From NCBI RefSeq assembly GCF_963855985.1, contig NC_087099.1, forward strand, positions 16,150,001 to 16,214,000: DNA of 64,000 nucleotides. The letters are read 5' to 3'. Positions 32,101 through 46,377 of the stretch are shown here, piece by piece (the first letter of the stretch is position 1; every line of letters begins with the position of its first letter). The DNA is from Ostrinia nubilalis. Taxonomy: Eukaryota; Arthropoda; Insecta; Lepidoptera; Crambidae. The translations under genes and the position numbers were made by a program. A model generated the notes under the pieces. That model worked only from the letters and a program-made list of their open reading frames with translations, searched no databases and was not told the origin of the DNA.

Positions 32101-32189
32101 GGTCGCTACCAACCGGCCGGCCATTAGGAAATCATTGGGGAGGCCTATGTTCAGCAGCGGACGTCCTGTGGCTGAAATGATGATGATGT
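32101..32189 (+). pseudogene. Degraded non-LTR retrotransposon 3' tail
   Basis: The plus strand encodes SLGEAYVQQRTSCG then TGA (32173..32175), followed by a (ATG)n tail. This is the same LINE ORF ending as at 578..733. The upstream bases still resemble the family but contain a stop. Confidence 0.7.
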
Positions 32190-32233
32190 CAACTTTGTGG
32201 TCACTTTGGGTGTTACGAACTATTTTATGCTAT

Positions 32234-32461
32234 CGCCCGTATTCACAAACATTACTATGAGGTCTCACAGTGCGCGTGGACGCACAGGGTGAGACACGAA
32301 CCAATCACAAAGCTGTATTCAACATGCGTTCGATATTCTGCTTGACTTATGCCAAAATTGAAAACAAAATTCCTGTTGTGTGTTGCCATAGGAGTCACTT
32401 AAAAATTAGGGCTTGATGGTGAAAACGGGCACTAAGCAAGCATCGTTTGCGAATACGGGCG
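32234..32461. mobile_element. MITE of the 28932 family carrying a nested insertion
   Basis: Ends CGCCCGTATTCACAAAC (32234) and GTTTGCGAATACGGGCG (to 32461) are inverted repeats. The left half matches 28932..29083 through CACGAACCAATCACA...TTCTGCTTGAC. A second element then interrupts it (about 32345..32431), after which CTAAGCAAGCATCGTTTG resumes the host MITE exactly as in the uninterrupted copy. Confidence 0.88.
32345..32431. mobile_element. Partial GCCCGTTTTCACC-type MITE nested in another MITE
   Basis: GTTGCCATAGGAGTCACTTA...AAATTAGGG..TGATGGTGAAAACGGGCA matches the right arms of the elements at 35478..35587 and 39062..39177. The left arm is reduced or lost. It interrupts the MITE at 32234..32461, giving a relative age order. 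Confidence 0.8.
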
Positions 32462-32469
32462 TAACTGTA

Positions 32470-35400
32470 CCATAGAGCTACTGGTTGTGCCTACACTGTA
32501 GCACCACTCGAACAGTCGCACTAATGGATTGATGTCGAAACAGTTTAGAGCTCCAATTAACAAGTTCCTCCAAACCCAATAGCTTTGAGCCACTAACTGT
32601 CGGATTGACAGTCTCTGTAGGCCGTACACGAAGTCCATTCAATATTTATCCACTATTGAATTGGTTCTTCGATTGGTCGTAAATCAGTTTAGATTTGCTT
32701 TTAGTAACTATACAAGTTGTATCATGACTCGTGACTCTTTGAGGCAAGATTGCATTAGTAGGGTGAAAAGGCACTTGTAGATACTACTGGCGTACATGTA
32801 TGATAAAAAAGTTTATGACTTAAATTTTTTGTTCTAAGCCTTGCTAGTTATTTCTCATTGAAACTGCTACCTGTTTAAGTTTCGCTAGACTATGGCGAAA
32901 ATATATTGTATTTGAAAAATTTATGTGTTATTTAATGAACTCACCACAAAGGACTTTCGTATTTAAACCGCTATTCAGATTATTTCGTTTGTTTCAGATG
33001 AACTTCTATCCTGTATGAAATAACGCCCGAACCGGCGCAACGGTTCGCTAGATGGCGCTAGGCTCCCGAGACCGACTGGCAACAGCATGAAGGTCAGTTT
33101 GAAACATTATTCTTTCCAACTATGCATATAGGTAATTCCTTTAGGAAATAATGTAATTTTCAAACATATAAGACAAGAACACTAAGGTTGAGTTACGCCA
33201 TTTTATTTTAACCGTAACTATAACCATAACCGGTATTTCTTGCGTGGAATTTGACAGATTTTTGGCGTTTATTAAAATGAGATGGTTTAACCCAACCTAA
33301 ATAGAAAACATCACGTTTCTATTCTAATATATCACACGTTAGAAAATATCACGGTGCGGCGGTGCTGCGTGACAAAAATATATCGTCAACACTAGCGGAA
33401 TATTCTGGAAAATTGTTTCATCGATAAAGTTACCTAAACGAAAATGAATGTCACATTTAACCCATGTACGGACCAGCGTAATAACCCCGCGAAACTCGAT
33501 TACGCCTGATGCATTGCATCTGCAATGGCCGCCGCTCGCATCGCGTTTAATATTTCCATTACACAAAGGTAATTAATTCAATTAACCTTCCGGCTGAAAA
33601 CGTAAAAGGATAATGCTTTACAATAGAATATTTTTAAATCATGTTAATATTAAATATTAATAAACTATTTAACCTCGAATATAAATTATTACAATTTTTC
33701 GTCAAAGGGGAAATAATTAAGTGAAAAACTAAATGTATGTAAGTGTGAAGACTTGTTACGAGTTAGTCGCAGGTATCCCTTGTTATTGGATAACGTTAGC
33801 TATAGGTATACCGTAGTTGCCTGTAGAGTACATAATTATTCTGCGTCTCTAAGCAATATAATTTTAGTAGGTAAGTAATTAGTAAGTATGTTAGGAAAAT
33901 GTAATGAGAGAGCAGAATCGATATGTTCCAGAAAAACTAAAAAGGCATCAACCTACATCCCCTTTTGTAAAACTGAAGCAGTCCTTAGTTGAAGGAGTTT
34001 TAATTTTATTTCCTACATGTTAGTCAATAGCAAGTATTTTTCAGCGTGTTGTGGACAGAACCTGCTTTGTCGCAGTTTCCGGATTAATTACTTTTTCATT
34101 AGAGCTGCAAAACGCAGCAATTTTACTAGTTGCTATATTTGAAACTAAAGCTCGGGAAATGGAACTGTTTTAGTGGTGTTGATTTATTTTCGTTCACGTT
34201 GAATTATTTAGTTTGTCTCTGTGAAATTATGTTGCTATTGAATAAATGTTTTATGAGAGACTACATTTCTCGATTAATATTACGATCTATTTTTAAAGAC
34301 TCGAACGTATTAATGGGTAGATGAAAGAAACGAAATTTAATCGGAATATAGTTACTAAAAGATGAAAGCAGACGGCTAATATGGAATTACTTCTTTGAAC
34401 CTTATTTTTATTTATTTATTTAGGGATAGTGACACTGTGTAGGTTTGTTGTCGACACGAAAAGAAGACGATTTAGGGATAGTACACAGCACAATAAATAA
34501 TATTCTTAGACATTTTAGACTGCGCTTCTAGTCCCAAACTAAGCAAAGCTTGTACTATGGGTACTAGACAACGGATATAAACATACTTAAATACTTTTTT
34601 TTGTAAATACATACTTATTATACATAGAAAACACCCAGTCCAATACATACAAACAAATATGTTCATGCACACAAATGTTTGTACTATGCGGGAATACCCA
34701 TTTAGGTTACAATAATGTTTTAGTAAGATTTTATATAAAATCAAAATCAATATGCCTTGTAAGAATACTGGCATGCAGCGTGTTTTAAATATAATTCTTT
34801 ATTTACACAGAAATATCTTTGTTAAAACTTTCTTAACTCAGAAATGAATTTTCTAAAGTACAGCAGCTTTACTTTATTATTTGCTTTAAAAGCAAAACCC
34901 TCGCGACGCAGTCGGGTTAATCTCGTACAAGTAATACATTTTTCATTTCTGTGAAAGTACGAGCCGCTCCACGATAAAAACTAAAAGCTAAAAGTTGTGG
35001 AAATGGAACGGTTGCTATTTTTAGTTTGTTTACTTTTTCTGCACGACTTAGCTCTGGCTTTGAAGTTATTTGTTTACAGTGTAATGGGTAGACGGTTCAA
35101 TATGAAAGACATGCTAATTTATTAAGTTCACCAGCTGCTACCTTCATGCAACAAAGATTAGTTTATTGTAGACGTCCAGAGCATGTAGGTACTTTTTTTT
35201 CATTGATATCATGATTGCACTCTTCATACTTATTATTATGTTCAAGTTGTATTTTCCTGCACATGTATGTACAATCGAATGCTATTGAAACATTGTTAAA
35301 CAAATAAAATAAATCTCTATTGCTTAACTGCTGCTACTGCTCTGTTTGACTTCTTAGATTCAGGAACTTGGTAACTCAATCGTAATCAAAATGTTATTTT

Positions 35401-35470
35401 TTATGTGTTTAGCGTTATTTTGCAAGTAAAAGTCATTTCATTCTTTGCGTTTCCGAAATAGTGAATAGTT
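32470..35470. other. Long ChAT intron, no gene seen
   Basis: AT-rich intronic sequence. A TTTATTTATTTAGGG string near 34409..34423 may be a LINE remnant. The short frames on both strands lack recognisable similarity. Confidence 0.4.
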
Positions 35471-35477
35471 AGAATAA

Positions 35478-35587
35478 TGCCTGTTTTCACCATCAATCCC
35501 TAATTTGTAAGTGACCCCTATGGGAACTAAATTTCTGTCATGTGTTACCATAGGGGTCACTTAAAAATTGGGGAGTGAAAACGGGCA
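35478..35587. mobile_element. 110-bp palindromic MITE with TAA target duplication
   Basis: Starts TGCCTGTTTTCACCATCAAT and ends GTGAAAACGGGCA. Most of each half is inverted repeat (CCCTAATTTGTAAGTGACCCC against GGGGTCACTTAAAAATTGGGG). It is flanked by TAA at 35475..35477 and 35588..35590. A 3-bp T-A-A target suggests the PIF/Harbinger (Tourist-like) class, but this is inference. Confidence 0.88.
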
Positions 35588-35589
35588 TA

Positions 35590-36660
35590 AGTCCCCATTT
35601 AGACGAAGTATAGTTTTCCGCTTTCCGCTCCGCTCATGGCGCTAGGGTGGCGTGTGAGCGGGCGGGGGGCGTTGCCATGGCGACCAGGTGCGATCGATGC
35701 CAGGTGTGGACCCCAAACATCTTCACACCGCCAACTCGTTGTATTGCCATTTAAAATTTGGAATCGTGGGGGAAATATTATACAAATATTTGTCATAGGT
35801 CACATTTCATGCGAACGCTTTTTTTTGTAAGCTGACCGTTTTAGCGCTAAATTATACTTGCCTCTCTTTCGAAAATATATCTGTATTTTAGAACATTTAA
35901 GCTATCGTAATAAAAAAAACTATCTGTGAGTTTTCTTTCTTGGCGATTATAATTACAACAATCTTTTCTATATTTTTTTCCTCAACTGAAACAAACTTCA
36001 CAGTTTTTAATCTTGATTGACTGGGAGACTTTCATTAATCCTAGTTTCTTCCTAAAATGAAACGTCTTTTAAAACTTAAAAGTTTACTAGTTAATTGACT
36101 ATTACGATGATAGTTACGAATGATGATAGCAAGTTTTTTATTAGTTCTAAATATGTAGTGTAGCTAGTAAGTAGTACACGTTAAATGCTAAACCATCTCC
36201 AAGGGTGTGCCAAGTACGTGAACTTCAACAGTTTCTTTGCGACAAAGTTGCCTCGTGCATAATAATAGTCATTGCAAGTTTAAGTTTGTGTACTGCAGTT
36301 TGCGGAATAACTGCAATTTGATACAAAGTAGTATGGCGGAAAGTTACTTTGTTTCTTGATTATTACGTGCACATTCAACACAGGTTTTTATGTTACTGTA
36401 TTCTTGTTGTATGACTAAGCCTTTTTGTTGGGTTAGCTTTAGCGAGAACGTTAGGACATTCTTAATGCTTTACAATGTTACCTTATTGTTGAACATAAAA
36501 ATAAAGTCGCTCCCTTAGATATTTCAAACTACTCAACTGATTTGAATGCTCCAAGAGAAAGATACACATCGACCTTGCAAAGCCGGGGTAAGTCGTAAAA
36601 TGTCTATTATGATATCAGAAACTAATCTAAAAATTTAATTTAAAATATCAAAAAACTAAT
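35590..36660. other. Long ChAT intron with a GC-rich patch, no gene seen
   Basis: A GC-rich patch at about 35620..35700 contains GGCGCTAGGGTGGCGTGTGA and similar; its open frames on both strands resemble nothing I know. The rest is AT-rich. Confidence 0.35.
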
Positions 36661-36770
36661 TTATTTTGTAAGTAGGCTTTTTAAAACCACTTTTACACGT
36701 CCTAGTATTAACCCTACCACTGCTTCGGGACAATAAATGGGCCAGTGCTGAGAAGAAGCGCAAGAAAACC
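36661..36770 (-). repeat. LINE-like 3' end fragment, copy 1
   Basis: The block ..CACGTCCTAGTATTAACCC..CCACTGCTTCGGGACAATAAATGGGCC..AGTGCTGAGAAGAAGC (split here) is repeated at 57918..58025 with few changes. On the minus strand it runs into an A/T-rich end, as a LINE 3' end would. The similarity is to the other copy in this window; the LINE assignment is inference. Confidence 0.7.
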
Positions 36771-38479
36771 AGTCACTATTAATCTGCCATAACCACAGCA
36801 TACGAGTATGCGTGGAGCATGGTGTACATTGTTTAATCAACGAAGTCAGCGGCCGCGACAATCGAGTTACGGACCCCCACCCACTAACGAGGGGCCATAA
36901 TTTGGCCCCTGACACACGCAAGGATGGAAATATTTCACACTTTAATTAAAATACTGCTTGTAACTTTCTATAAACTCGACAAACAACACAATACAACTAC
37001 TAATTATTGTTAAATTATTTATTGTTTTATTCAACACTCGTACGTAAGTCTATACTAATACTGAAATTAACAAGATAAAGTGCTTTGTCATACTAGCGAT
37101 TAATGTACGAGTACCAACTCGACATTGGATTAATTCATTTGAACAAATAGTCAACATATTATTATTTAGGAACTACTAACATCTATTAAAGTTGAATACC
37201 AAAATAAAAGAAAAAGACTAGAAACAAGTTACACAAATAACCCTTTATTTTTAATTTTACCCTAATCCTTTTTAATGTGACGTAATACGTGTCCAAAATA
37301 TATCACCCGTAATTACAGAGGTGACCTCCGCGCGAGCTACGTAACAAGGTTACTACGGCGCTACGAGCTACGGCAACTACGCCGTAGCAAATCCGTAGCC
37401 GTTAGCGGACTATTTTCAATAAATCAATTTTTGCTAGAGATTCGCTGGAGGATTTATTATTTAGTGTTCTTTTATATTGCAAAGGTTCTCACTTTGTATT
37501 ACGACGTTTATTAAAACCTGTATTTCGTTCGCTAAAGAATATTGGAAAAAAATTAAGGTCCCTCGGGAATCTAATGTATTTTTGATATAAAAAGTAATCT
37601 TTATATTCGTTTGAAACACTTTGAGATACAGTAAGGGTCAGCAACTAGAGAAATATAAACAGATACAAGATGTATTTTTAGAAAGCTCATGTTTGAAAAG
37701 TGTATTTTATGATTCTGTATGGAAAGTCACTCTTTTAGAAAACGTTTGTATTTCATTTTTGTTTTGTATTTCGTTTGTAATATCGAAGTTATTTACTAGC
37801 AATCTAAGCTTTATGTTTTAATATTGCAGTCCGTTTACATGAAACAATTTATCAATTAAAATCATAGACAAAAGTGACAAACACGTGTATACTCGTAGGT
37901 ATAAACCCAATTTACATTAATGTTCTTAGTTGCTAAGCCGTTAATTAATAAATAATAAGCATTCATCAAATACTTATAATCGAAACGCACCGAGCCAGCC
38001 GGGGGCTTGTTAAATTTTCACAGGCGTCGAACCCCGACCCTCGCCCCTTGCGGTAAATCGCTGAGAAAATCCGCGGCGGTAAAACTATTATAAAACCATT
38101 CGATGTTCATAATCATTATTGTTGAGGGGACATATTTCGGCTTGTTCGGATATTTTGCGAGGTTTGCGCTGGCGTAAATGAAGTTGTGGCTGTAGGGTCC
38201 CTTAGTAGGAATTTATTTTGCTTTAAATATGCCTTTACGTTGCGGAATGATGAGTTCATTTCTAAGCATTTGCTGTTGGTTGAGTTTGATTTCTTATTTT
38301 TCATTTGTTATTTTGCGTACGCACAGAATAAGTAATAGTACCAAGGTAGTACGGCATCTAATAAGGTCGTATTTGAAAAGTTTTGTACATCATGGTAACA
38401 TTGTAATATTATTAAATCAATATTTATGTTTCAATTTTCACTTTTCTTTTTTACTGCTTCCCTCATCAGATCATTATCT
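36771..38479. other. Long ChAT intron, no gene seen
   Basis: AT-rich. At 37328..37405 there is a cluster of CTACG/CGTAG/CTACGG words like that at 54425..54500. No gene-like frame. Confidence 0.4.
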
Positions 38480-38686
38480 AAGACTCGTTCACACGTCCCC
38501 CCGTCCACGTTTTACCCCCTTAAGAGTTGAATTTTTCAAAATCCCGTCTTAGTGAGCACCTACGTTCTAAAAGGAACCCCCATGCAAAATTTGAGACTCC
38601 TAGCACTTGTAGTTTCTGAGATTTCGTGATGAGTGAGTGAGTCAGTCAGTCAATCAGTGACGACCTTTCGCTTTTATAGATATAGA
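38480..38686 (-). mobile_element. Helitron-like 5' end fragment
   Basis: Minus strand starts TCTATATCTATAAAAGCGAA at 38686 after A and continues through TCACTGATTGACTGACTGAC and AAATTTTGCATGGGGGTTCC. These are features of a dispersed lepidopteran element. I did not find the CTAG end, so the lower limit is approximate. Confidence 0.55.
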
Positions 38687-39061
38687 TCTGTCTATACCTG
38701 CCTATTTGCCTTCCATACAAACCCTCACTCCTGGCTGCTCTCCAGAACTCCCAATTAATCCAAAAGGCGAGCAAACAGATCAATGGCCCTCAGCCGGCAG
38801 AGGGCGGTAAGGGCCAAGTCAAGAGGGATCATGCTCACGCACTTATTGTTTGGCACAAATTTTAATGATGGGCTTGGCCACCTTTACACCCTGTATTTTT
38901 AAAACAAATCGTAAAAAATTTACTCTACCCTCCACTTAAATGTGAATAAAAAGGACTTTTACTTTAAAAATTACATCTTGTAATTATTTTAGTCTTGTTT
39001 GTAAATAAAAATATTTGTAGTTAGTGTATGCCTATGAAACGTTCGGTTTTCCGGACACTTT
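38687..39061. other. Long ChAT intron, no gene seen
   Basis: No open frame or repeat recognised between the Helitron-like fragment and the palindromic MITE. Confidence 0.35.
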
Positions 39062-39177
39062 TGCCCGTTTTTACCATCAATCCCTAATTTTTAAGTGACC
39101 CATATGGTTACACATAACAGGAATTTTGTTTTCATAGAGGTCACTTAAAAATTAGGGATCGATGGTGAAAACGGGCA
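39062..39177. mobile_element. 116-bp palindromic MITE, second full copy
   Basis: Starts TGCCCGTTTTTACCATCAAT and ends GATGGTGAAAACGGGCA. The halves are near-perfect inverted repeats (TCCCTAATTTTTAAGTGACC against GGTCACTTAAAAATTAGGGA). Same family as 35478..35587. Flanks are TTT and TTA, so the 3-bp target duplication is imperfect. Confidence 0.88.
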
Positions 39178-42100
39178 TTAATCTATCAAAAAATTTACTA
39201 CATGACACTAAACAAAGAACTTATTTCACTGACAGAATACTCATTACTTCAAAGCCGACGAGTGCAGTCCTCACTTTATTCATAGACACGATATACTACG
39301 TAACACGATAGAGTACGCAATATCAAAAGAACCATACAAAATCTCCTTTGATCAAAACACGGGAGAACACCTAGCCCCTCTAATTTAACTAATTACTATT
39401 GAAAACAACTTCACCGCACCCTGTATATTTATATCGGACCCTTCCCTAATTAAAACATTCAGATCCCAATCATATGTCCATTCGATAAAGTTCAAAATAC
39501 GTTTGACTGGCGTTTGAGTTTGAATTATGAGAAAATATACTCTACTTTATCGTAGCAAAGGTCAATTTCAAATGAATGAAGGCTTAAAACCAATTTGGAT
39601 CTGTGAAATTCAGGTCGAATCGAGCTAAAAGCGATCTTGAGACACAGATATAAGGTTTGTTATGCTGAGTGGTTTCCTAAAATTGGCAGAATCCGTAATA
39701 AATTGGTAAATTTGCATAGCCAGACAAATGAATTGATTTCAGATATGGAAAGCAAATTTATACTGACAGACGACCGCGATACAAATACGTACTATGTTCT
39801 ATATCATATCTAGAAAAAGGTTTTTATAAGATGTTGGTTAAGGACAGTCACTTTATTTTGTTGCTTTCAAAATCAAAAAATCAAAATCTAAAATATTTTA
39901 TTTAATTAAGACCACTGGTGGCACTTAAAGTCTGCTTTTAGCTACTGGGTACACAAAAAAAAGAGATTTGCTACATTGCCGATAACATAAGATTATCGTA
40001 GCAAGTACCTATTATGGGCATTATAAAAAGTTCTTCTGATTTAATTTCTTTGAAGAAGGTTAATTTCTTAGCGCAATATACATAGACCAACTATCTCTCA
40101 GCACAGGGAAATAGCATTTGTGTGTTGGTATAAGTAAAAAAAACACAAATTATTTTTGGTGTAACAATTTTATTCGATCACTGATTAATTTTGACCACTT
40201 TACGTACAACTATATAGAATATTCGGTTATAAGATTATAATCTGATATTTTCGTTACCACTTACTAAGTAGATACATGATAATTATCTGATGGGCCAATA
40301 TCTTGGGCATTATTATTAAATTGTTACATTAATCAATCAATCATTTATTGTGTCATTCATTATGAATGAATATGAATTCAAAATTATATTTATATAAAAT
40401 TATGTCATTATTATACTTATAGTAATAAAAAAAACATTGACTCTGCAATCCGTAACGAGATTTTTAAATATTTACTAAGTAAATTAATGAAAAGGTTATT
40501 TCAAATATATTATCCCAAGATATTAAGTCCATTTAATTTTTCCTAAACGTTCAACCATTATATTACATAGCTATTCTGAAGCCATAACTTACTAAAATTA
40601 AATAATATCTGAAACAATAAACTAATAAATTATCGAAACAACATTCGTAATTACGTAATGTGATTAATTTTTATATTACAAACATCTAAGTAAAAATCGG
40701 CCTCATTTTAAAAATGATTTTAATTTCAAGCATGAATAATCAACGGCACGTCAAGTGTAACTTTTTTACAGCAAAATCGCTGTTATTCCAGGGGAATAAG
40801 GGCGGTCTTATGGTAAAAATGTTACGTTTGTTGTGCTATTATGAACGGTCGCCAGCAAAATTATCAATCCACTACTAAGAGCATTAATTTAAAACATTTT
40901 ATTGAAAGATGTTAGCTGGTGACAGTACATACGTTTTTATTTATTAACCACTGCAAAAACTTCTCTTGTTAAGTATAATATTGATATTTATACTATTTTT
41001 GTATAAATATCCGTAATGAAACCGATTTATACTAGAACAGGATTAAATAACACTAAACGAGTGTTCAAACTAGTCTTTAGTTAGTAAAACTACCTAAACT
41101 ACGATACACATGCCTACAATATGAATATGTATAGTGAATTGTAATAATAGTGATATTGATAATATAGTCTTATATTATTCTAATATATCATAATATTTAT
41201 ATGTAATTTCACCAAGCATATTTAAATCTAAATTTCCTTAATATTTTAAATATACCGTTGGTGGAATATAACCGTTATTTTGAATTATCTGTACATTCGT
41301 ATTATGATAACGGTATTATACCATTTGTTAGATAATTTAGTTCTGACTCTTGGTTTGTTTGGGTTTTAAACAATTGAATTCCAGACACTAGATATTTCAA
41401 ATCGATTATGTTTAATTTCATCATTTTTATCACCTGTATAGGTACTTAGTTCGTCATTCGTTATTAGATGTAATCTGATGTATATGGAACTCAACGGATG
41501 TGATATAAATCAAATTCCCGTCGACCATATTTCTTTTATTGGGCATGCCATGCCACTGAATGCCGTTTGGAAAATATTACATGGTATACCTACATTCGCC
41601 CGTTTTTTGTTGCCAGTGAGTGTCGTGGATTTTTATCAGTTTCTGGATTTTTTTTTCGTTAAAAATAACAAATTGCACTTGTTCTCCACCAATGTCATAT
41701 TTTTATCATTAATTAAAATAGAAGTACCTATATGTAACTTTTTTTTTTCTCAAACCTGGTGTCAAGACTTGGTCTTAAGTTAATTATCTACGATACAAGA
41801 TACGAAGCTGATTTAATCACAAATTAACTAGTGCCTACGTATTTTTATATCGAATGAGGTATTTATTTATGAATAATATACAATAGAAAGCATTGTTCCT
41901 ATAGAAGATCTACTAAAACCCTAATCAAAGCTAGCTATATTTTATCTTACCAAAAAAACTAGTTGATAATGCTCATCTAATTACATAAGAACAGCTATAA
42001 TAACTTTGGATGGTAACAAAACGGGTTTCATTCTAAATGAAATAGAAATAAACTAGAGGAAACAAAACTAAAGGTTTTGAAAATCTAGTGAAAATAATGA

Positions 42101-45100
42101 AGAAATAGTGCTGGTAATATAATTTTATACACACTACGGCTTAATGACTCCATCTATCACTCATATTTTTGTGGGCGTTTGGTTTTTATATTTACACTTC
42201 AAATTATCATATAATTTATCGTTATTACTATAATATTAATGTTTAATTAAACGAAACAAAGCATTGTTATTGAAGTAAAAAAAATGACCACTTAAAATGT
42301 TTTTAGATCATAAGCAACATAATGTTAAATTTATTAACCCTAAATATTTTACTCTTTAAAAAATAAAAATAATAGATGACGTAATTATTTACAATAATTA
42401 ATAAGTAAATACCTCTATTAACTTATATTAAATTGCACATTACACCGAACTGCTTTGATACGTATAGATATGATTACTATACAAATTATATAGCATAATA
42501 CAAATGTAAACATAAAAATAACTATTTAAATATTATGACTACATCAATACATACAAAAAAAACAATTTATAAAATTTGATTTAATTAGGATTTTTTAAAA
42601 TTGATATAACTTATTTACTATACTCGTAAAAGGTTGTAGGTACTCTCTATTTAAAAGAAATTTTAAATGACTAGGATTTACATCATCCAAATTAATATGT
42701 TTAGTTAGATATACAACATTACATAAAACATAAGTTGTTTTCAAAATGATTATAAGATTTGTAACGACGTTCCTAAAGCCAAACACGATAGATAAATAGT
42801 CGTAGAGCTAACGGACGGGTATCGATCTAAAAGGGAAATCTAACTGCACTGCAGATTCTTTAGATTCTTCATGCATAGCCATTCAGAGAAAAAGTATGCA
42901 AGAGGTATTTTATGGATTAAAACAATTTAGTATGGTTTTTATTACCTTGCAAGTTCTTGTCTGGGATTGACATCGTCGTTTATAACTTAAGAAGTGTATT
43001 TGCAGTTAGATTTCTTAGAAAATAATCTTAGATAACCTACATGTAATAAATTTATAGAGATCCATCAATCGGCATTAATGCTTAATGCCCAAGAAAAACC
43101 CAGTCGCTCATTCATACACACATACTCAGAATAATACATAAATATATTTATTATGAACTTGTAAGTAAAAATTAAAAGATAAACGAGATTCATTTATCTA
43201 CGATATGTAATGACTTTTTGGTTAAAGATAATTATGTCTTTATAGTTTGATTTTTAGGGCTGATAATGCCCCAGTTGTCAATGAAATATATAAGATGTTT
43301 ATGAAAATATTCCGTCCGTTACTAAAAAAATATCAGAAAATGTATGTAAATCAAAAGAATTACATATAAACTATAATTATTGACCTTATGAAATCTATTA
43401 CATCATCAATATTTTCACTCTCTAAATATCTATTTCAAAAAGGCGTACATATAAATATATAATATACTTATATAAATCCAAAATTGTAAATCCTTAATAC
43501 TAATGATATGTATGTGATATATATCGGTTTTTGTTATTGCTGATAAGTTATATTATCATACAATAATAATATAATTTAAATATAAACGCACGCACATTAA
43601 ATTGAATAAGATACTCGTATAATTCACAACAGAATTCTATGCTGTACATATATTTTGACTTTGTGTTGAGATAAATATAAGTGTAATAAATACTCGTATG
43701 TTCTACACCGGCCTGCAAAAGTAAGAAATTCACTTTTAAAATTTCAAATTATTTTGTAACAATACAAGTTAAACATTTAAAAAAAAGTTTTACTGCAAAT
43801 TTTATAAGCTTCTTTGAAACTATAGTAAATTATTATACTCTTTTTCAAGTCCTTTTTATTTTTAAACTTCTTTAAATCTATTTAAAAAGTGATTGCATTT
43901 TAAAAAATGGAAAAGACCAGTGTAGGTATATGATCGCATTTCGTCTGACCGTCTACTTAGCAAAAATATGGTTAATATTACACAGAGTATAATTTTATTT
44001 ATACTTAATACAAACTTCAAAGTCAAGATATACAAAGCAATTGCTACTTAAATATAAGTTTTATATAAACTCTTTTGTGCCAACTACTAATTAATTGAAT
44101 TTCGGGAGAATTTGACACGAAAATTGACGCTAAACTTACATTTATATTTAAGAGAGATCGCTTGATAACAATTGTGATTTAGTATTAGGATTTATTTTAT
44201 CCAGACGTTAATATTATTTAGGAATCAATAACCTCTCTATAATAAATGGTTTGGAGTACCAAAATTTGTGCGAGACAACTAAATTTGTGCAGAGGAATTT
44301 GACTATACACTATTGTACTTTGCAGGCAAGGTTCTTTCCGAATGGACAACTGAAACGAATACTCGAATCGTAACCCATATGTTTGAATACATAAATGTTA
44401 TTTCCGCGTAGCAACTGAATTGTATCATAGCACTCTCGTTATACAATAGCATTTACGAACATTATTCACAATAATCACTTTTACTTTATACATTCTTTCA
44501 ATTGACATATCGGGCTCGTCACTTTATCTTGTACAATTATTTTAGATACTTTTAAATTTCGACTCTGCTGTAATGTCATCTGCAAATCAAATCTATTTGG
44601 AGACCTTGCGATGGGATTATTATGATCTGCGACTAGTATATTTTATAATGATTATATATTTTATTTTTATATAATTATATAATATAAATTATATTGTTGT
44701 AAAATATATATAAATATTGTAAATATCGTTTTGTTTTTAAAATTTCCATATAATAAATTCTACTACATAGTGTAATAAATTAGTTTTTGTTCAAGTGGGG
44801 CACTTTAAGACAAAAACTGTGCACCTTAGGTATTTGTATATGTGTTGTTATAATAATAAAATTTAGATTGATGTGATGTCGTCTACGCCTCTATTATGTA
44901 CAGAATATATTGTTTAATATTTAATCGATCAATTTGGAATTTATTTGAATTAATAATTATTGGACATTCTATTAAAAAAGTGCACTTGTTTCCTCATTGT
45001 AAATTGAACAAAAATAACAATATTATTGCGATATGTTTTGAATTCCGCGACTTTGTTAAAGATAAAAAGTAATTTCTTGCAGTTTCAATGCCTTAATCCC

Positions 45101-46377
45101 GTCGCAAGGTTTCGTCTCGTTGCTCTGATGGCTAAACAATTACAGTTTAATTACAAGTACTCGATATTAAACACGACAGAAATATATTACTTAGCTACAG
45201 ACAATATACTATACAAACTAACCTTAGCCTACGTGAATCAAAAGATTCTGATATGTTTCGTTACCTTGGTTGCAACTTTATCACAAGTTGGTTGCTTAGT
45301 CTAGACCTACCATTAATTGATATTTTAATTGATATTAAGTCGAATAAGAATTGATTAGAAGCGACATATTAACCTTACACTAATATTGCTGGTATAGCAT
45401 AGGAAGATAATCTTTATATATCGATTTATCCTATATATGATCTAAAATTACGATACGATAATCGAGATTCAAAACTGTGCTGCTCAATTGTGTTAACACA
45501 GAGATTTTATAAGAATCTTGATACGAATTTCATGATTATTTACAAAAATAGGTTTATGACCTTTACTTAATGTCAAAATAATATAACGCAATTATATTTG
45601 AAAATTTTGCTGAAACTTTTGCGCTCTAAAATGGTTTCGTGTATAACAACGAAGTAGAGTTAACCGTAAGTGCCAAAAGACCACGTAATAAATATAATAT
45701 CTTAGGCCCTTACACGACTTTGTGCTTTTTATAGCGCTTTAACAACATTTACATCGTGCTTTTGATATATTGCATTTTTAATATTAGTGTCCTTATTATA
45801 TTTTATCTTAAAGTTAATGTGTAGAGTGAAATTTCAAAATGTGCGTAAGTTGTCGAACCCGAAACTATTTAAAAAAATGAGAACCGCAAACTACTCAAAA
45901 TACTGATCCATGTAGTTTTAGTATTCACCAATTATCATAATTGTCCTCTAATTGTTTGATTTTTACTTTTTCTTACAGGCTCGGGTTCAGCAATCACGCA
46001 CACTTGCATAATTCGCTCTGTCCAGTTGTATTGACACTGTGTAAAATTTGACCAACATGATAATTTCAGTGTGAAGTGTGACTTAGCATATTATACTCTT
46101 TTTGGGTATGTCTGTGCTTAGATCTCATTTCGTATCTAATTTTACAAAGTGTGAATGCTTTGACTATAATATTAGTATCAATTCTAAAGTCCAATAAATC
46201 ATTTTGGTCTTTACGTTACTTTGGTTCTTATTATTTTCGGATAAGTTTTCTATACACTAAGAGAAGGCATAATCAACAGTTTGTATTTAGTTACATCCGA
46301 ACAATACAATATCAACAAGGAAAACAGCGTGGCGGTTGACAAGATGGCGTCTCTCTAGCAATACACATTTATTGATT
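39178..46377. other. Very AT-rich intron downstream of VAChT, no gene seen
   Basis: About 7 kb of extremely AT-rich DNA between the MITE and the putative VAChT poly(A) signal. The longest frames (for example 41478..41783 plus and 45026..45304 plus) have AT-driven composition and no recognisable motif. I saw no transposon ends and no ChAT exon. It may include extended VAChT 3' untranslated sequence. Confidence 0.4.
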
